Assembly (NCBI GenBank): GCA_964230805.1
Contig: CAXRIA010000016.1
Coordinates: 32,121-96,120, forward strand
Direction of reading: 5' to 3'
Origin: Flavicella sp964230805
GTDB taxonomy: Bacteria; Bacteroidota; Bacteroidia; Flavobacteriales; Flavobacteriaceae
DNA: 64,000 bases
Position 1 is the stretch's first letter. Each line of letters starts with the position of its first letter. Shown piece after piece: positions 17,653 to 26,812 of this stretch. Both the position numbers and the translations under genes were made by a program. The notes below the pieces were generated by a model. That model was not told where the DNA came from, made no database searches, and saw only the letters and a list, made by a program, of their open reading frames with translations.

Positions 17653-19113
17653 TTATTGAAAAGGAATGTCTTGCGGAGCACTTACGGCGCGTCCAATCAA
17701 AGTGGCAGAAGTACATTCTTCTACTTCGATGAGAATAAAGTCTCCTACCTTTTCGTCATTTTTAGGAAATACCACGACATAATTTTGTGAATTTCTAGCC
17801 ATCCAGTGATCTTTTGATTTTTTTGAAGTTCCTTCAATGAGTACCTCTGTTGTTTTTCCAATATAGGTCTTTGTGTTGGAATGACTCAAATCGCGTTGTA
17901 AAAGAATAATTTCATTGAGTCTTCTTTTTTTAATGTCGTTGGGCACATCGTCTTCCATTTTTTTAGCAGCCAATGTTCCGGGTCTTTCAGAATAAGCAAA
18001 CATGAATCCATAGTCGTATCCCACATATTTCATCAGACTCAATGTGTCTTGGTGTTCCTCTTCCGTTTCTCCACAAAAGCCAACGATCATATCTTGCGAA
18101 ATGGCGGTTCCGGGAACGATGGTGCGAACATTGTCGATGAGTTCCATATATTCTTCTCTTGTGTGTTGGCGATTCATTCTTTTCAAAACAGAGGAACTTC
18201 CTGATTGTACTGGTAAATGCAAATACCTACAGATATTCGGATATTTTGCCATGACATGCAAAACTTCAATTTCTAGATCTTGCGGATTGTTCGTAAAAAA
18301 CCGAATGCGTAGCGTAGGGAAAGTTTTTGCGACCAAATCTAACAAATGTGAAAAATGCACCGCTGTGGCTTGGGCAATTGCTGAGGCTTTTTCAAAATCT
18401 TTTTTCAATCCCCCTCCATACCATAGATAACTGTCAACATTTTGTCCAAGCAAGGTAACTTCTTTGAAGTTTTTTTCTTTGAGCGTCTTGATTTCATCAA
18501 TGATACTCTGAGGATCTCTACTTCTTTCTCTTCCGCGAGTAAATGGAACGACACAGAAAGTACACATATTATCGCAGCCTCGGGTAATTGAAACAAATGC
18601 AGAAACACCATTTGAATTTAACCGAACGGGTGAGATATCGGCATAGGTTTCTTCTTTTGATAAAACTACATTTACGGCATCTCTTCCCGCATTGACTTCA
18701 TCTAGTAAATTCGGAAGGTCTTTGTAAGCATCGGGCCCTACGACAAGATCAACTATTTTTTCTTCGTCTAAAAATTTTGATTTCAATCGTTCTGCCATAC
18801 AACCCAAAACCCCCACTTTCATCCCGGGATTTATTTTTTTTATGGAGTTGTATTTTTGCAACCTTTTGCGAATTGTTTGCTCTGCCTTGTCCCTAATGGA
18901 ACAGGTGTTTACCAAAACCAAATCTGCCTCCTCCATATATTGTGTGGTATTGAAATCGTTTTCAGCTAAAATAGAGGCAACAATTTCACTGTCGTTCAAA
19001 TTCATTTGACAGCCATAGCTTTCGATGTATAATTTTTTGGTATTTCCTTTTCTTTTTTCTGTCAAAAGGGGGTGTCCCTGTTTGTTCGCGTCTATGATCT
19101 TTTCCGTCTCCAT
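17653..19113 (-). CDS. miaB: tRNA-2-methylthio-N6-dimethylallyladenosine synthase MiaB
   Basis: A radical-SAM methylthiotransferase of 486 residues from the ATG at 19113. The N-terminal domain begins near YIESYGCQMNLNDSEIV with three Cys for the auxiliary 4Fe-4S cluster. The radical SAM motif is GCDNMCTFC and a TRAM domain ends the protein. It adds a methylthio group to i6A37 of tRNAs. The frame opens 18 codons further upstream to an ATG at 19167, but that extension is hydrophobic and overlaps the promoter, so I reject it. It is the first gene of the run miaB, activator, lptE, TPR-like, secG. Confidence 0.95.
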   Translation of the reverse strand: METEKIIDANKQGHPLLTEKRKGNTKKLYIESYGCQMNLNDSEIVASILAENDFNTTQYMEEADLVLVNTCSIRDKAEQTIRKRLQKYNSIKKINPGMKVGVLGCMAERLKSKFLDEEKIVDLVVGPDAYKDLPNLLDEVNAGRDAVNVVLSKEETYADISPVRLNSNGVSAFVSITRGCDNMCTFCVVPFTRGRERSRDPQSIIDEIKTLKEKNFKEVTLLGQNVDSYLWYGGGLKKDFEKASAIAQATAVHFSHLLDLVAKTFPTLRIRFFTNNPQDLEIEVLHVMAKYPNICRYLHLPVQSGSSSVLKRMNRQHTREEYMELIDNVRTIVPGTAISQDMIVGFCGETEEEHQDTLSLMKYVGYDYGFMFAYSERPGTLAAKKMEDDVPNDIKKRRLNEIILLQRDLSHSNTKTYIGKTTEVLIEGTSKKSKDHWMARNSQNYVVVFPKNDEKVGDFILIEVEECTSATLIGRAVSAPQDIPFQ

Positions 19114-19134
19114 GAGTTGTAAAAAATTGAAATA

Positions 19135-19142
19135 CAAATATA
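19135..19142 (-). promoter_or_regulatory. TAnnTTTG element of miaB promoter
   Basis: CAAATATA on the plus strand reads TATATTTG on the minus strand, a perfect -7 element, 22 bases before the miaB ATG. No clear -33 TTTG was found. Confidence 0.5.
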
Positions 19143-19260
19143 CAATCAAAAATACAAAAAGTGACATTTTGGCAGGAAATTAAAAAATAAAAACTAGAAA
19201 AAACGCAGCGTCCTAATTTCTTTTTTTTAAAAGTAAAAGATGAAATTTAAAAATTCTCTC

Positions 19261-19268
19261 TACTTTTG
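19261..19268 (+). promoter_or_regulatory. TAnnTTTG element of topA promoter
   Basis: TACTTTTG matches the -7 consensus exactly. Transcription would start near 19274, leaving an about 80-base leader before the topA ATG. A -33 element is not obvious. Confidence 0.55.
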
Positions 19269-19354
19269 CATACGAATGTCGGCAGGCTTGATGCGTGTGT
19301 TTTGTCCCAAAAAAAAGTCTGCCGTTGTTGAAAAAATAAAGATCAAACAAGAAT

Positions 19355-21835
19355 ATGGCAAAGAATTTAGTGATAGTTGAGTCCCCTGCAAAAGCAAAAA
19401 CCATTGAGAATTTTTTAGGAAAAGATTTTCAGGTTGAATCAAGTTTCGGGCATATAGCAGATTTGCCATCTAGTGAACTGGGAATTAATGTCGAGGGTGA
19501 TTTTAGACCGAAGTATATTGTCTCTGAGGATAAAAAAGCGGTCGTAAAAAAGTTAACGAACCTGGCAAAAAAAGCAGAAACAGTTTGGCTAGCTAGTGAT
19601 GAAGATCGGGAAGGAGAGGCGATTGCTTGGCATTTGAAAGAGCAATTGAAATTAAAAGATGAAAAGACCAAACGTATTGTTTTTCACGAGATTACCAAAA
19701 AGGCAATTTTGAAAGCTGTTGAGAACCCCAGAGAAATCAATTATGATATGGTCAATGCCCAGCAAGCACGCCGCGTATTGGATCGACTAGTGGGGTATGA
19801 GTTGTCACCTGTTTTGTGGAGGAAAGTCAAAGGAGGGCTTTCTGCGGGGCGCGTTCAATCTGTTTCGGTACGATTGATTGTGGAAAGAGAGCGCAGTATT
19901 CAAGCCTTTCAGTCAGTTGCACATTACAAGGTAGTTGCTGAATTTTTGAACAAAGAATCAAAATTTTTCAAGGCGACGATTCCTAAAAGTTTTGAAACGA
20001 AAGAGGCAGCAGAGGATTTCCTAAAGGAAGTGGCATCCGCAGACTTTTCTGTAGCAGATTTGCAAAAGAAACCCGCGAAGAAATCACCGGCACCACCTTT
20101 TACAACGTCTACCTTGCAGCAAGAAGCCTCTCGTAAATTAGGTTTTACGGTGGCACGAACAATGCAAGTGGCGCAACGTTTGTATGAGGCGGGACTTATT
20201 ACGTATATGAGAACCGATAGTTTGAATCTGTCCGATGACGCGAAAAAAGAAGCGGCAGAAGAAATTACGAGCTATTATGGAGCTTCCTACAGCCATCCGC
20301 GTTCATTTAGAAACAAATCTAAGGGAGCGCAGGAAGCGCATGAGGCCATTCGCCCTACTGATATGAAACGTCATTCGGTAGAAGTTGAATTTGATCAAAA
20401 TCGCTTGTACGATTTGATATGGAAAAGAACTTTGGCCTCTCAAATGAGTGACGCAAAATTAGAGCGTACCAATGTGAAAATTGGGAATTCTCAAAATGAA
20501 AAAATCTTTACAGCCAATGGTGAGATGATTCAGTTTGATGGATTTTTAAAGGTGTATCTTGAAGGAACAGACAACGAAGAGGAAGAACAAACGGGAATGT
20601 TACCACGCTTGGAAAAAGGGGAGGTCTTGACCTATAAATTTATAACCGCTACGCAGCGATTTACAAAGCCACCGTATCGTTTTACGGAAGCTTCGTTGGT
20701 AAAGCAACTCGAGGAACTAGGGATTGGTAGACCTTCTACCTATGCACCTACCATTTCTACCGTGCAAAGAAGAGGTTATGTGGAAAAAGGACAAGTGGAA
20801 GGAGTAGAAAGAAATTACGAACAGTTTGTTTTGAAGGAAGGATCGGTTGTTTGCAAAACATTGGTTGAAAAAGTAGGTTCTGACAAAGGAAAATTGATAC
20901 CTACGGATATAGGAAATATTGTCAATGATTTCTTAGTAGCGAACTTTTCAAATATTTTGGACTTTGGTTTTACAGCCAAAGTAGAGACAGATTTTGACAG
21001 CATTTCAGAAGGTGCTGAGAATTGGACAGCGATAATCAAAGAATTTTACGACGATTTTCACCCGACCGTAAAAGATGTTTCGGAAAATGCAGAACGCGAA
21101 AGCGGCGAACGAATTTTAGGAAAACATCCTTCTTCTGGAAAAACAGTGTTGGTACGTTTAGGGAAATTTGGAGCGATGGCGCAAATTGGAGGACGAGAGG
21201 ATGAAGAAAAAATATTTGCGAGTCTTCAGCCTGATCAAAATTTAGGAACCATAACCTTGGAAGAGGCACTTGACTTGTTTCTGCTACCCAAAGAATTAGG
21301 GAAGTATGAGCGAGAAGACGTCATTGTTTCAAACGGAAGATTTGGGCCTTATATAAAGTATGGAACTCTTTTTGTGTCTTTGCCAAAAGGAGAAAATCCG
21401 TTGGATGTAGATTATGATAGAGCCGTTGAATTGATTGTGGAGAAACAAAAAGCAGATGCTCCCATTGCAGAATATGAAAAATTACCCGTTCAAAAAGGGG
21501 TGGGGAGATTTGGGCCTTTTATCAAATGGAATGGTATGTTTATCAATGTAAACAAAAAATACGATTTTGATCATTTGACTTATGATAACATTGTTGAGCT
21601 GATAGAAGATAAAAAACAAAAAGAAATAGAAAAAGTAATCCACAATTGGGAGGAAGAAGGCATTCGATTGGAAAAAGCTCGTTGGGGACGTTTTAACCTG
21701 ATCAAAGGAAAAGTGAAGATAGAGCTTCCCAAAACAACGGATGCAAAAAACATGGCCTTAGAGGAAGCAAAAGAGCTATTGGAAAAAAAGGCACCCAAGA
21801 AAAAAACCAGAAAAAAAGCGACCAAGAAGAAATAA
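19355..21835 (+). CDS. topA: DNA topoisomerase I (type IA)
   Basis: An 826-residue protein. The N-terminal Toprim domain begins NLVIVESPAKAKTIENFLG, with acidic residues in ASDEDREGEAIAW. The active-site Tyr284 lies in GLITYMRTDSLNLS. The C-terminal third has repeated domains with the GRFGPYIKYG and GRFGPFIKWN pattern, and a Lys-rich tail. It relaxes negative supercoils. It is the first gene of a plus-strand run; the next gene begins 69 bases later with no terminator between them, so read-through into the gld cluster is likely. Confidence 0.97.
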   Translation: MAKNLVIVESPAKAKTIENFLGKDFQVESSFGHIADLPSSELGINVEGDFRPKYIVSEDKKAVVKKLTNLAKKAETVWLASDEDREGEAIAWHLKEQLKLKDEKTKRIVFHEITKKAILKAVENPREINYDMVNAQQARRVLDRLVGYELSPVLWRKVKGGLSAGRVQSVSVRLIVERERSIQAFQSVAHYKVVAEFLNKESKFFKATIPKSFETKEAAEDFLKEVASADFSVADLQKKPAKKSPAPPFTTSTLQQEASRKLGFTVARTMQVAQRLYEAGLITYMRTDSLNLSDDAKKEAAEEITSYYGASYSHPRSFRNKSKGAQEAHEAIRPTDMKRHSVEVEFDQNRLYDLIWKRTLASQMSDAKLERTNVKIGNSQNEKIFTANGEMIQFDGFLKVYLEGTDNEEEEQTGMLPRLEKGEVLTYKFITATQRFTKPPYRFTEASLVKQLEELGIGRPSTYAPTISTVQRRGYVEKGQVEGVERNYEQFVLKEGSVVCKTLVEKVGSDKGKLIPTDIGNIVNDFLVANFSNILDFGFTAKVETDFDSISEGAENWTAIIKEFYDDFHPTVKDVSENAERESGERILGKHPSSGKTVLVRLGKFGAMAQIGGREDEEKIFASLQPDQNLGTITLEEALDLFLLPKELGKYEREDVIVSNGRFGPYIKYGTLFVSLPKGENPLDVDYDRAVELIVEKQKADAPIAEYEKLPVQKGVGRFGPFIKWNGMFINVNKKYDFDHLTYDNIVELIEDKKQKEIEKVIHNWEEEGIRLEKARWGRFNLIKGKVKIELPKTTDAKNMALEEAKELLEKKAPKKKTRKKATKKK

Positions 21836-21904
21836 ATTGATTTCGATTAGAACATGTTTCCTGCATTGTTGATGAAATTGAGGATTCGAATTTAGTAATT
21901 GCAA

Positions 21905-23062
21905 ATGATTTTAGAATTTTTACAGCCCTTAGAGCCTGAATTTTTAGATAAAATAGCCATGTGTCCCAAAAATACGATGGCTACGTTTATTGAATTGCAT
22001 TCAGAGGAAAAAGGTTTGCCATCGATTGAAAATGTACATGTTGCCATTATAGGAGTGCAAGATGGGAGAGGTGCTGTAGGAAATGACACTACAGGATATG
22101 GGTTGGACGCTGTTCGAAAGTATTTGTATCAACTGTATCCCGGTAATTGGGGGATGCGTATTGTAGATTTGGGGAACATAGCTTCAGGAGCGACCCTGTC
22201 AGATACGTATTTTGCATTGAAAAGCGTTGTGAATACCCTGGTAAAAAAAGGTGTTTTGCCAATTATACTGGGAGGTGGACAAGATTTAACCTATGCGAAT
22301 TACAGAGCCTACGACAACCTTGAGCAATTGGTGAATTTAGTATCAGTAGACGCTAAATTTGATCTAGGAACTTTAGACGCACCGCTAAATTCTCAATCTT
22401 ATTTGAGCAAAATTGTAATGGAAGAACCTGCAAATCTTTTTAATTTTTGCAATATAGGATACCAAACCTTTTTTAATTCTCAAGAAGAAATCGATTTGTT
22501 AGAGAGCCTGTCTTTTGACGCCTATCGATTGGGGGAAGCAAAAAATTTAGAACTGATAGAGCCCATCATGAGAGATGCGGATATTGTAAGTATTGATATT
22601 GGAGCCGTACGAAAAAGTGAGGCGCCAGCGAATCACAATGCGGGGCCTAACGGTTTTTATGGAGATGAGGTCTGTGCCATCGCTAGATATGCAGGAATAA
22701 GTGATAAAGTAACCTCTTTTGGGATATATGAATTTAATAACCGTCTCGATATTCAAGGGCAGACGGCGCATTTGGTGGCTCAGATGATTTGGTATTTTTT
22801 GGAGGGGGTAAGTTGTAGAGCGAAAGATTATCCCTTTTGCACAAAAGAAAATTATTTGAAATACAGTGTTCCCATAGAGCAAGATGTCATGACATTTTAC
22901 AAGAGTCATAAAAGTGGTAGATGGTGGTTAGAAATTCATTCATTAAACGACAATAAATACAAAAGACATGCGTTAATACCCTGCGCATACAAGGATTATT
23001 TGGACGCAACAAATCAGATAATTCCAGAACGTTGGTTCAAAGCGTTGAAAAAAATGAATTGA
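21905..23062 (+). CDS. Ureohydrolase-fold (formimidoylglutamase/arginase-like) protein, probably non-catalytic
   Basis: A 385-residue protein from the ATG at 21905 (a TTG six bases earlier is less likely). The arginase/formimidoylglutamase family scaffold is recognisable, but the metal-binding motifs are altered. GGGQD has Gln126 where the family has His. DAKFD (149-153) has Lys151 where the family has His. SIDIGAVR has Gly233 where the second Asp should be, and Arg236 where the last Asp of DxDxxDP should be. Three of the six usual dimanganese ligands are therefore missing, and hydrolase activity is doubtful. It lies between topA and gldK with no terminator on either side. A structural or regulatory role connected with the gld genes is inference. 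Confidence 0.75.
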   Translation: MILEFLQPLEPEFLDKIAMCPKNTMATFIELHSEEKGLPSIENVHVAIIGVQDGRGAVGNDTTGYGLDAVRKYLYQLYPGNWGMRIVDLGNIASGATLSDTYFALKSVVNTLVKKGVLPIILGGGQDLTYANYRAYDNLEQLVNLVSVDAKFDLGTLDAPLNSQSYLSKIVMEEPANLFNFCNIGYQTFFNSQEEIDLLESLSFDAYRLGEAKNLELIEPIMRDADIVSIDIGAVRKSEAPANHNAGPNGFYGDEVCAIARYAGISDKVTSFGIYEFNNRLDIQGQTAHLVAQMIWYFLEGVSCRAKDYPFCTKENYLKYSVPIEQDVMTFYKSHKSGRWWLEIHSLNDNKYKRHALIPCAYKDYLDATNQIIPERWFKALKKMN

Positions 23063-23167
23063 AAAACTACGATAGATTGACAACGAGTGAAAATATTTAA
23101 AGGACCTATCGGTTTTTACAAAAAAAAAAGATAGGTTTACGTGAATTTTGAAAGACGCAAGGAAATT

Positions 23168-24547
23168 ATGAGAAAATGGAAATGCTATGTACTAATAATT
23201 CTAGTTGCATGCGGTTGTAGTTCCAATGATAGAGGAGAGGTTTTGGGAGTAAAATCTTCGAAAAAATGGTTTGTAGAAAAACCATTTGGCATGGTAAAAA
23301 TTCCAGCAGGAACATTTACTATGGGAAGTGCAGAAGAAGATCCATTTGGAGCCATTGGAACGAGACCCAAAACCGTAACACTTCACAGTTTTTATATGGA
23401 CGAGACTGAAATCACAAACAGTGAGTATAAAGAATTTGTTCATTGGGTAAGAGACTCTATCGTGAGAACCAAATTAGCCATGGCGGCTGAAGACATGAGT
23501 TATTTTTTAGAAGATACGGAAGACGCAGCTGATCAGGAAATTTTGCGGTATAATTTCATGGAGGCAGACACCACGGAATCGAATGAGTACGAACGTTATA
23601 TGATAGAAAACTACGGAGGTCTTGGTGATTTAAATTCATTAACAGACGGACGTTCTTTGAATTGGCGAGAACCTATTATTTGGCAACAAGAGGATTATCC
23701 AGATGCGCAATATGCGGAAGTTATGGATTCATTGTACATTCCAATGGAAGATGTTTATGAAGGAGAACGTTTTATGGATGTCAAAAAATGGAGGTATGTT
23801 TATTCTTATTACGACAAAGAAGCTTCGGTAAGAAGCACAGAGGGAACTCGAAAAGATTTTATCAAGTACGAAGATGTAGCGGTGTACCCCGATACAACCG
23901 TGTGGATAAAAGATTTTAGTTATTCCTACAACGATCCAATTCACGATGATTATTTTTGGCATCAGGCCTATCAAGAATATCCAGTCGTTGGGGTGAGTTG
24001 GTATCAAGCACGTGCTTTTTGTAATTGGAAAACAAAAAAGAAGAATGATTACCTGCGGTCCAGAAAACATCCAGAAGAAGTTCCTTCATTTCGATTGCCA
24101 ACCGAGGCAGAGTGGGAGTATGCCGCTCGCGGAGGTATTGAAAGCGCAACTTACCCATGGGGAGGACCCCACACAACAAGTGATAGAGGATGCTTCTTGG
24201 CAAATTTTAAACCTGTAAGAGGAAATTATGCGGTAGATGGGGGACTTTACACGGTAGAAGCGTATTCTTACAATGCAAATGGATATGGTTTGTACAATAT
24301 GGCTGGAAATGTCTCAGAATGGACAAAAACAGCCTATAACAATGCCTACAATGGTTTGGGCTCAGGCGGAGTCAATACTCGCTTTAATGATGAGGAGAAC
24401 CCCCGAAAGGTGATTCGTGGTGGTTCTTGGAAAGACATTGCTTACTTCTTGCAGGTGAGTACGCGAGATTACGAATATGTGGATTCGGTGCGCAGTTATA
24501 TCGGGTTTAGAACAGTACAAGATTACCCAGGGATTTCAAAAAAATAA
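23168..24547 (+). CDS. gldK: Gliding motility/type IX secretion lipoprotein GldK
   Basis: A 459-residue protein from the ATG at 23168. The frame opens earlier at a GTG at 23141, but the ATG gives a clean lipoprotein signal, MRKWKCYVLIILVAC. The body is a formylglycine-generating-enzyme-like (SUMF1) fold: GMVKIPAGTFTMGSAEEDPF near 43-62, PVVGVSWYQARAFCNWKT, RLPTEAEWEYAARGG and NVSEW. GldK forms, with GldN, the periplasmic ring of the type IX secretion system. The SUMF1-like fold is structural in this family. It starts gldKLMN. Confidence 0.96.
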   Translation: MRKWKCYVLIILVACGCSSNDRGEVLGVKSSKKWFVEKPFGMVKIPAGTFTMGSAEEDPFGAIGTRPKTVTLHSFYMDETEITNSEYKEFVHWVRDSIVRTKLAMAAEDMSYFLEDTEDAADQEILRYNFMEADTTESNEYERYMIENYGGLGDLNSLTDGRSLNWREPIIWQQEDYPDAQYAEVMDSLYIPMEDVYEGERFMDVKKWRYVYSYYDKEASVRSTEGTRKDFIKYEDVAVYPDTTVWIKDFSYSYNDPIHDDYFWHQAYQEYPVVGVSWYQARAFCNWKTKKKNDYLRSRKHPEEVPSFRLPTEAEWEYAARGGIESATYPWGGPHTTSDRGCFLANFKPVRGNYAVDGGLYTVEAYSYNANGYGLYNMAGNVSEWTKTAYNNAYNGLGSGGVNTRFNDEENPRKVIRGGSWKDIAYFLQVSTRDYEYVDSVRSYIGFRTVQDYPGISKK

Positions 24548-24574
24548 AAACAAATTCTCAAAAAAAAAGGTTTT

Positions 24575-25207
24575 ATGGCACAGTCAGTAAAAAGTAAAAA
24601 AATATTAAACATGGTCTACGGACTCGGAGCATCTATTGTTTTGATTGGAGCATTGTTCAAGATATTGCACTTTCATATTGGTTTTTTAACAGGAGGTGTA
24701 ATGTTGACAATTGGACTTTTAACAGAGGCGTTTATATTTGCGTTTTCCGCGTTCTACGAGCCTATCGAAGAAGATTTGGACTGGACTAAAGTATATCCTG
24801 AACTGGCAGGAGGTACTGCGAGAGAAAAAGATCTTACAGCAGAGGGTGTGCTGACACAAAAGTTGGATACGATGCTAAAAGAGGCGAATCTCGATGTTGA
24901 ATTGGTAAAAAGTTTGGCACAGAGTATTCAGAATTTCAAGGGAGCGGCGGAAACAATTAACAACACTGCCCAGACGGTTGCGAGTACCCAGAAATATAAT
25001 GAAGAGATGGCGACAGCAGCGCTGCATCTCCAGGCCTTGAATGATCTTTACAAGTTGCAATCTGAAAATTCAGAACGTCAGGCTCAAATAAATGAGTCCA
25101 TGATGAAACACTCCGAAAAACTAGAACAACAAATGGAGGCTCTCGCAAGTAACTTATCTTCTCTGAATGCAGTGTACGGAGGTATGTTGTCTGCAATGAA
25201 TAAATAA
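24575..25207 (+). CDS. gldL: GldL, inner-membrane proton-channel subunit of the T9SS motor
   Basis: A 210-residue protein. Two transmembrane helices (about 13-33 and 38-60) hold conserved polar residues Lys29, His32 and Glu51, matching the residues known to be important in GldL of Flavobacterium johnsoniae. The C-terminal part (about 95-205) is a long helical cytoplasmic region. GldL pentamers with a GldM dimer use the proton-motive force to drive secretion and gliding. It lies 27 bases after gldK. Confidence 0.96.
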   Translation: MAQSVKSKKILNMVYGLGASIVLIGALFKILHFHIGFLTGGVMLTIGLLTEAFIFAFSAFYEPIEEDLDWTKVYPELAGGTAREKDLTAEGVLTQKLDTMLKEANLDVELVKSLAQSIQNFKGAAETINNTAQTVASTQKYNEEMATAALHLQALNDLYKLQSENSERQAQINESMMKHSEKLEQQMEALASNLSSLNAVYGGMLSAMNK

Positions 25208-25233
25208 TTAGGATCTCTCAATAGCTTAGTAAT

Positions 25234-26793
25234 ATGGCATCAGGAAAAGTATCGGCAAGACAAAAGATGATCAATTTAATGTATCTCGTATTTATTGCGA
25301 TGTTGGCTTTAAATATGAGTAAAAAGGTATTGTCCTCTTTTGGTTACCTCAATGAAAAATTGGTAGATGCGAATACCACAGCAGCAAATGACATAGATTT
25401 TGTTTTGGGCGACTTGGAGCGAAAAGCATCTGAGCAACCAAAAAAATATGCTGAACTAAGTGAAAAAGCGACCAAAATACATGCATTGTCTGCTACCTTT
25501 TACACGTATTTACAGGGAGTCAAAGATACACTTTTGACAACTGTAGATCGTGATAAATGGACGGACTATGAGTCGATGGATTCTGAAACAGCTGGAGATG
25601 AGTATTTCTTTTCCGGTGAAAAATTGACCAAAAATGGGACCCGTTTTGTCGCAAACATCAATGCCTATAAAAATGGGGTGAAAGAGGTGTTGGGAGACAC
25701 AATTAAAAAGGATATTTTGACAAATCTGAACAAAAGATTTGACACCAGTGATCAAGTGATGGAAGCAGGTTTAAAACAACCTTGGATACGGAATCGATAC
25801 GAAGGGTTTCCGTTGGTGGCAACCTTGACAAATATCTCTGTAATTCAATCAGACGTTAAGAGCACAGAAAAAGAAATTTACAACTCTTTGTTGGGAAAGC
25901 AACTTTCTCAAGATGCGGCAATTAGCGAAAAAACCTACCGAGCCATTGTGATTTCTGAAAAACCGGCCTATTTTACCGGAGATCAGTTCAAAGGAACGGT
26001 TGTACTGGGCAAATACGATGCCAGTTTAAAGCCAGAGCGTTTGACGATCAATGGAAAAAATTATTCAGAAAGAGATGCCAAAGGAGCGGCGGTGGTTTCC
26101 TTCAAAACAGGAAAAGTTGGAGAAAACAATATTATCGGAGAATTTGTTTTCAAACAAGATGGAGAGGAAGTGAAAATCCCAGTGAAATCGACCTATCTGG
26201 TGGTAAACAAACCCAATTCTGCGGTTGTGTCTGCCGATAAGATGAATGTGGTGTACCGCGGCGTAGAAAATCCAATTACCATCTCTATTCCCGGAATTGC
26301 AGATAACAATATCAAAGCAAATGCCGTTGGTTTGAAAAAAGCAAAGGGAATTGGAAAATACACTTTATCGCCAGGAAAAGGAAAAGAAGTTGTCATCAAT
26401 GTTTCAGGTCGAACCAATGATGGAGTGTTGATAAAATCACCTCCTGTAAAATTTAGAATCAAAGACATACCTGCACCAGCTGCCTCTATTCGTAAGCAAG
26501 TAGGTGTGATACGGATGCCAAAATCAAGTTTGGTAAAATCTCAGGTGGGTGCAGACTTGCTTGATTTTGATTTCGATTTGAAATTGAAAGTGGCATCATT
26601 TAAAATTAAAGTACCCGGACAATCTACTGTGATTGTCAAAGGAACTCGAATGGACGCAAGAGCCAAAAAGGCATTGCAAAGAGCGCGTCGTGGAGATGTA
26701 ATTAATATTTTTGATGTGAAAGCGAGTATTGTCGGGAACGCATCCTATCGATTAAAAAGAGTGTTGCCTTTGAGTATAGAACTCACCAATTAA
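25234..26793 (+). CDS. gldM: GldM, periplasm-spanning motor subunit of the T9SS
   Basis: A 519-residue protein. Arg9 sits just before a single transmembrane helix (about 15-35, NLMYLVFIAMLALNMSKKVL); the equivalent Arg pairs with the GldL glutamate in the known structure. The rest is periplasmic: a helical D1 domain, then beta-rich D2-D4 domains (for example SEKPAYFTGDQFKGTVVLGK near 240). It transmits torque or stroke from GldL to the GldKN ring. It lies 26 bases after gldL. Confidence 0.96.
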   Translation: MASGKVSARQKMINLMYLVFIAMLALNMSKKVLSSFGYLNEKLVDANTTAANDIDFVLGDLERKASEQPKKYAELSEKATKIHALSATFYTYLQGVKDTLLTTVDRDKWTDYESMDSETAGDEYFFSGEKLTKNGTRFVANINAYKNGVKEVLGDTIKKDILTNLNKRFDTSDQVMEAGLKQPWIRNRYEGFPLVATLTNISVIQSDVKSTEKEIYNSLLGKQLSQDAAISEKTYRAIVISEKPAYFTGDQFKGTVVLGKYDASLKPERLTINGKNYSERDAKGAAVVSFKTGKVGENNIIGEFVFKQDGEEVKIPVKSTYLVVNKPNSAVVSADKMNVVYRGVENPITISIPGIADNNIKANAVGLKKAKGIGKYTLSPGKGKEVVINVSGRTNDGVLIKSPPVKFRIKDIPAPAASIRKQVGVIRMPKSSLVKSQVGADLLDFDFDLKLKVASFKIKVPGQSTVIVKGTRMDARAKKALQRARRGDVINIFDVKASIVGNASYRLKRVLPLSIELTN

Positions 26794-26812
26794 GAACAAA
26801 ATGCAAGGAAGA

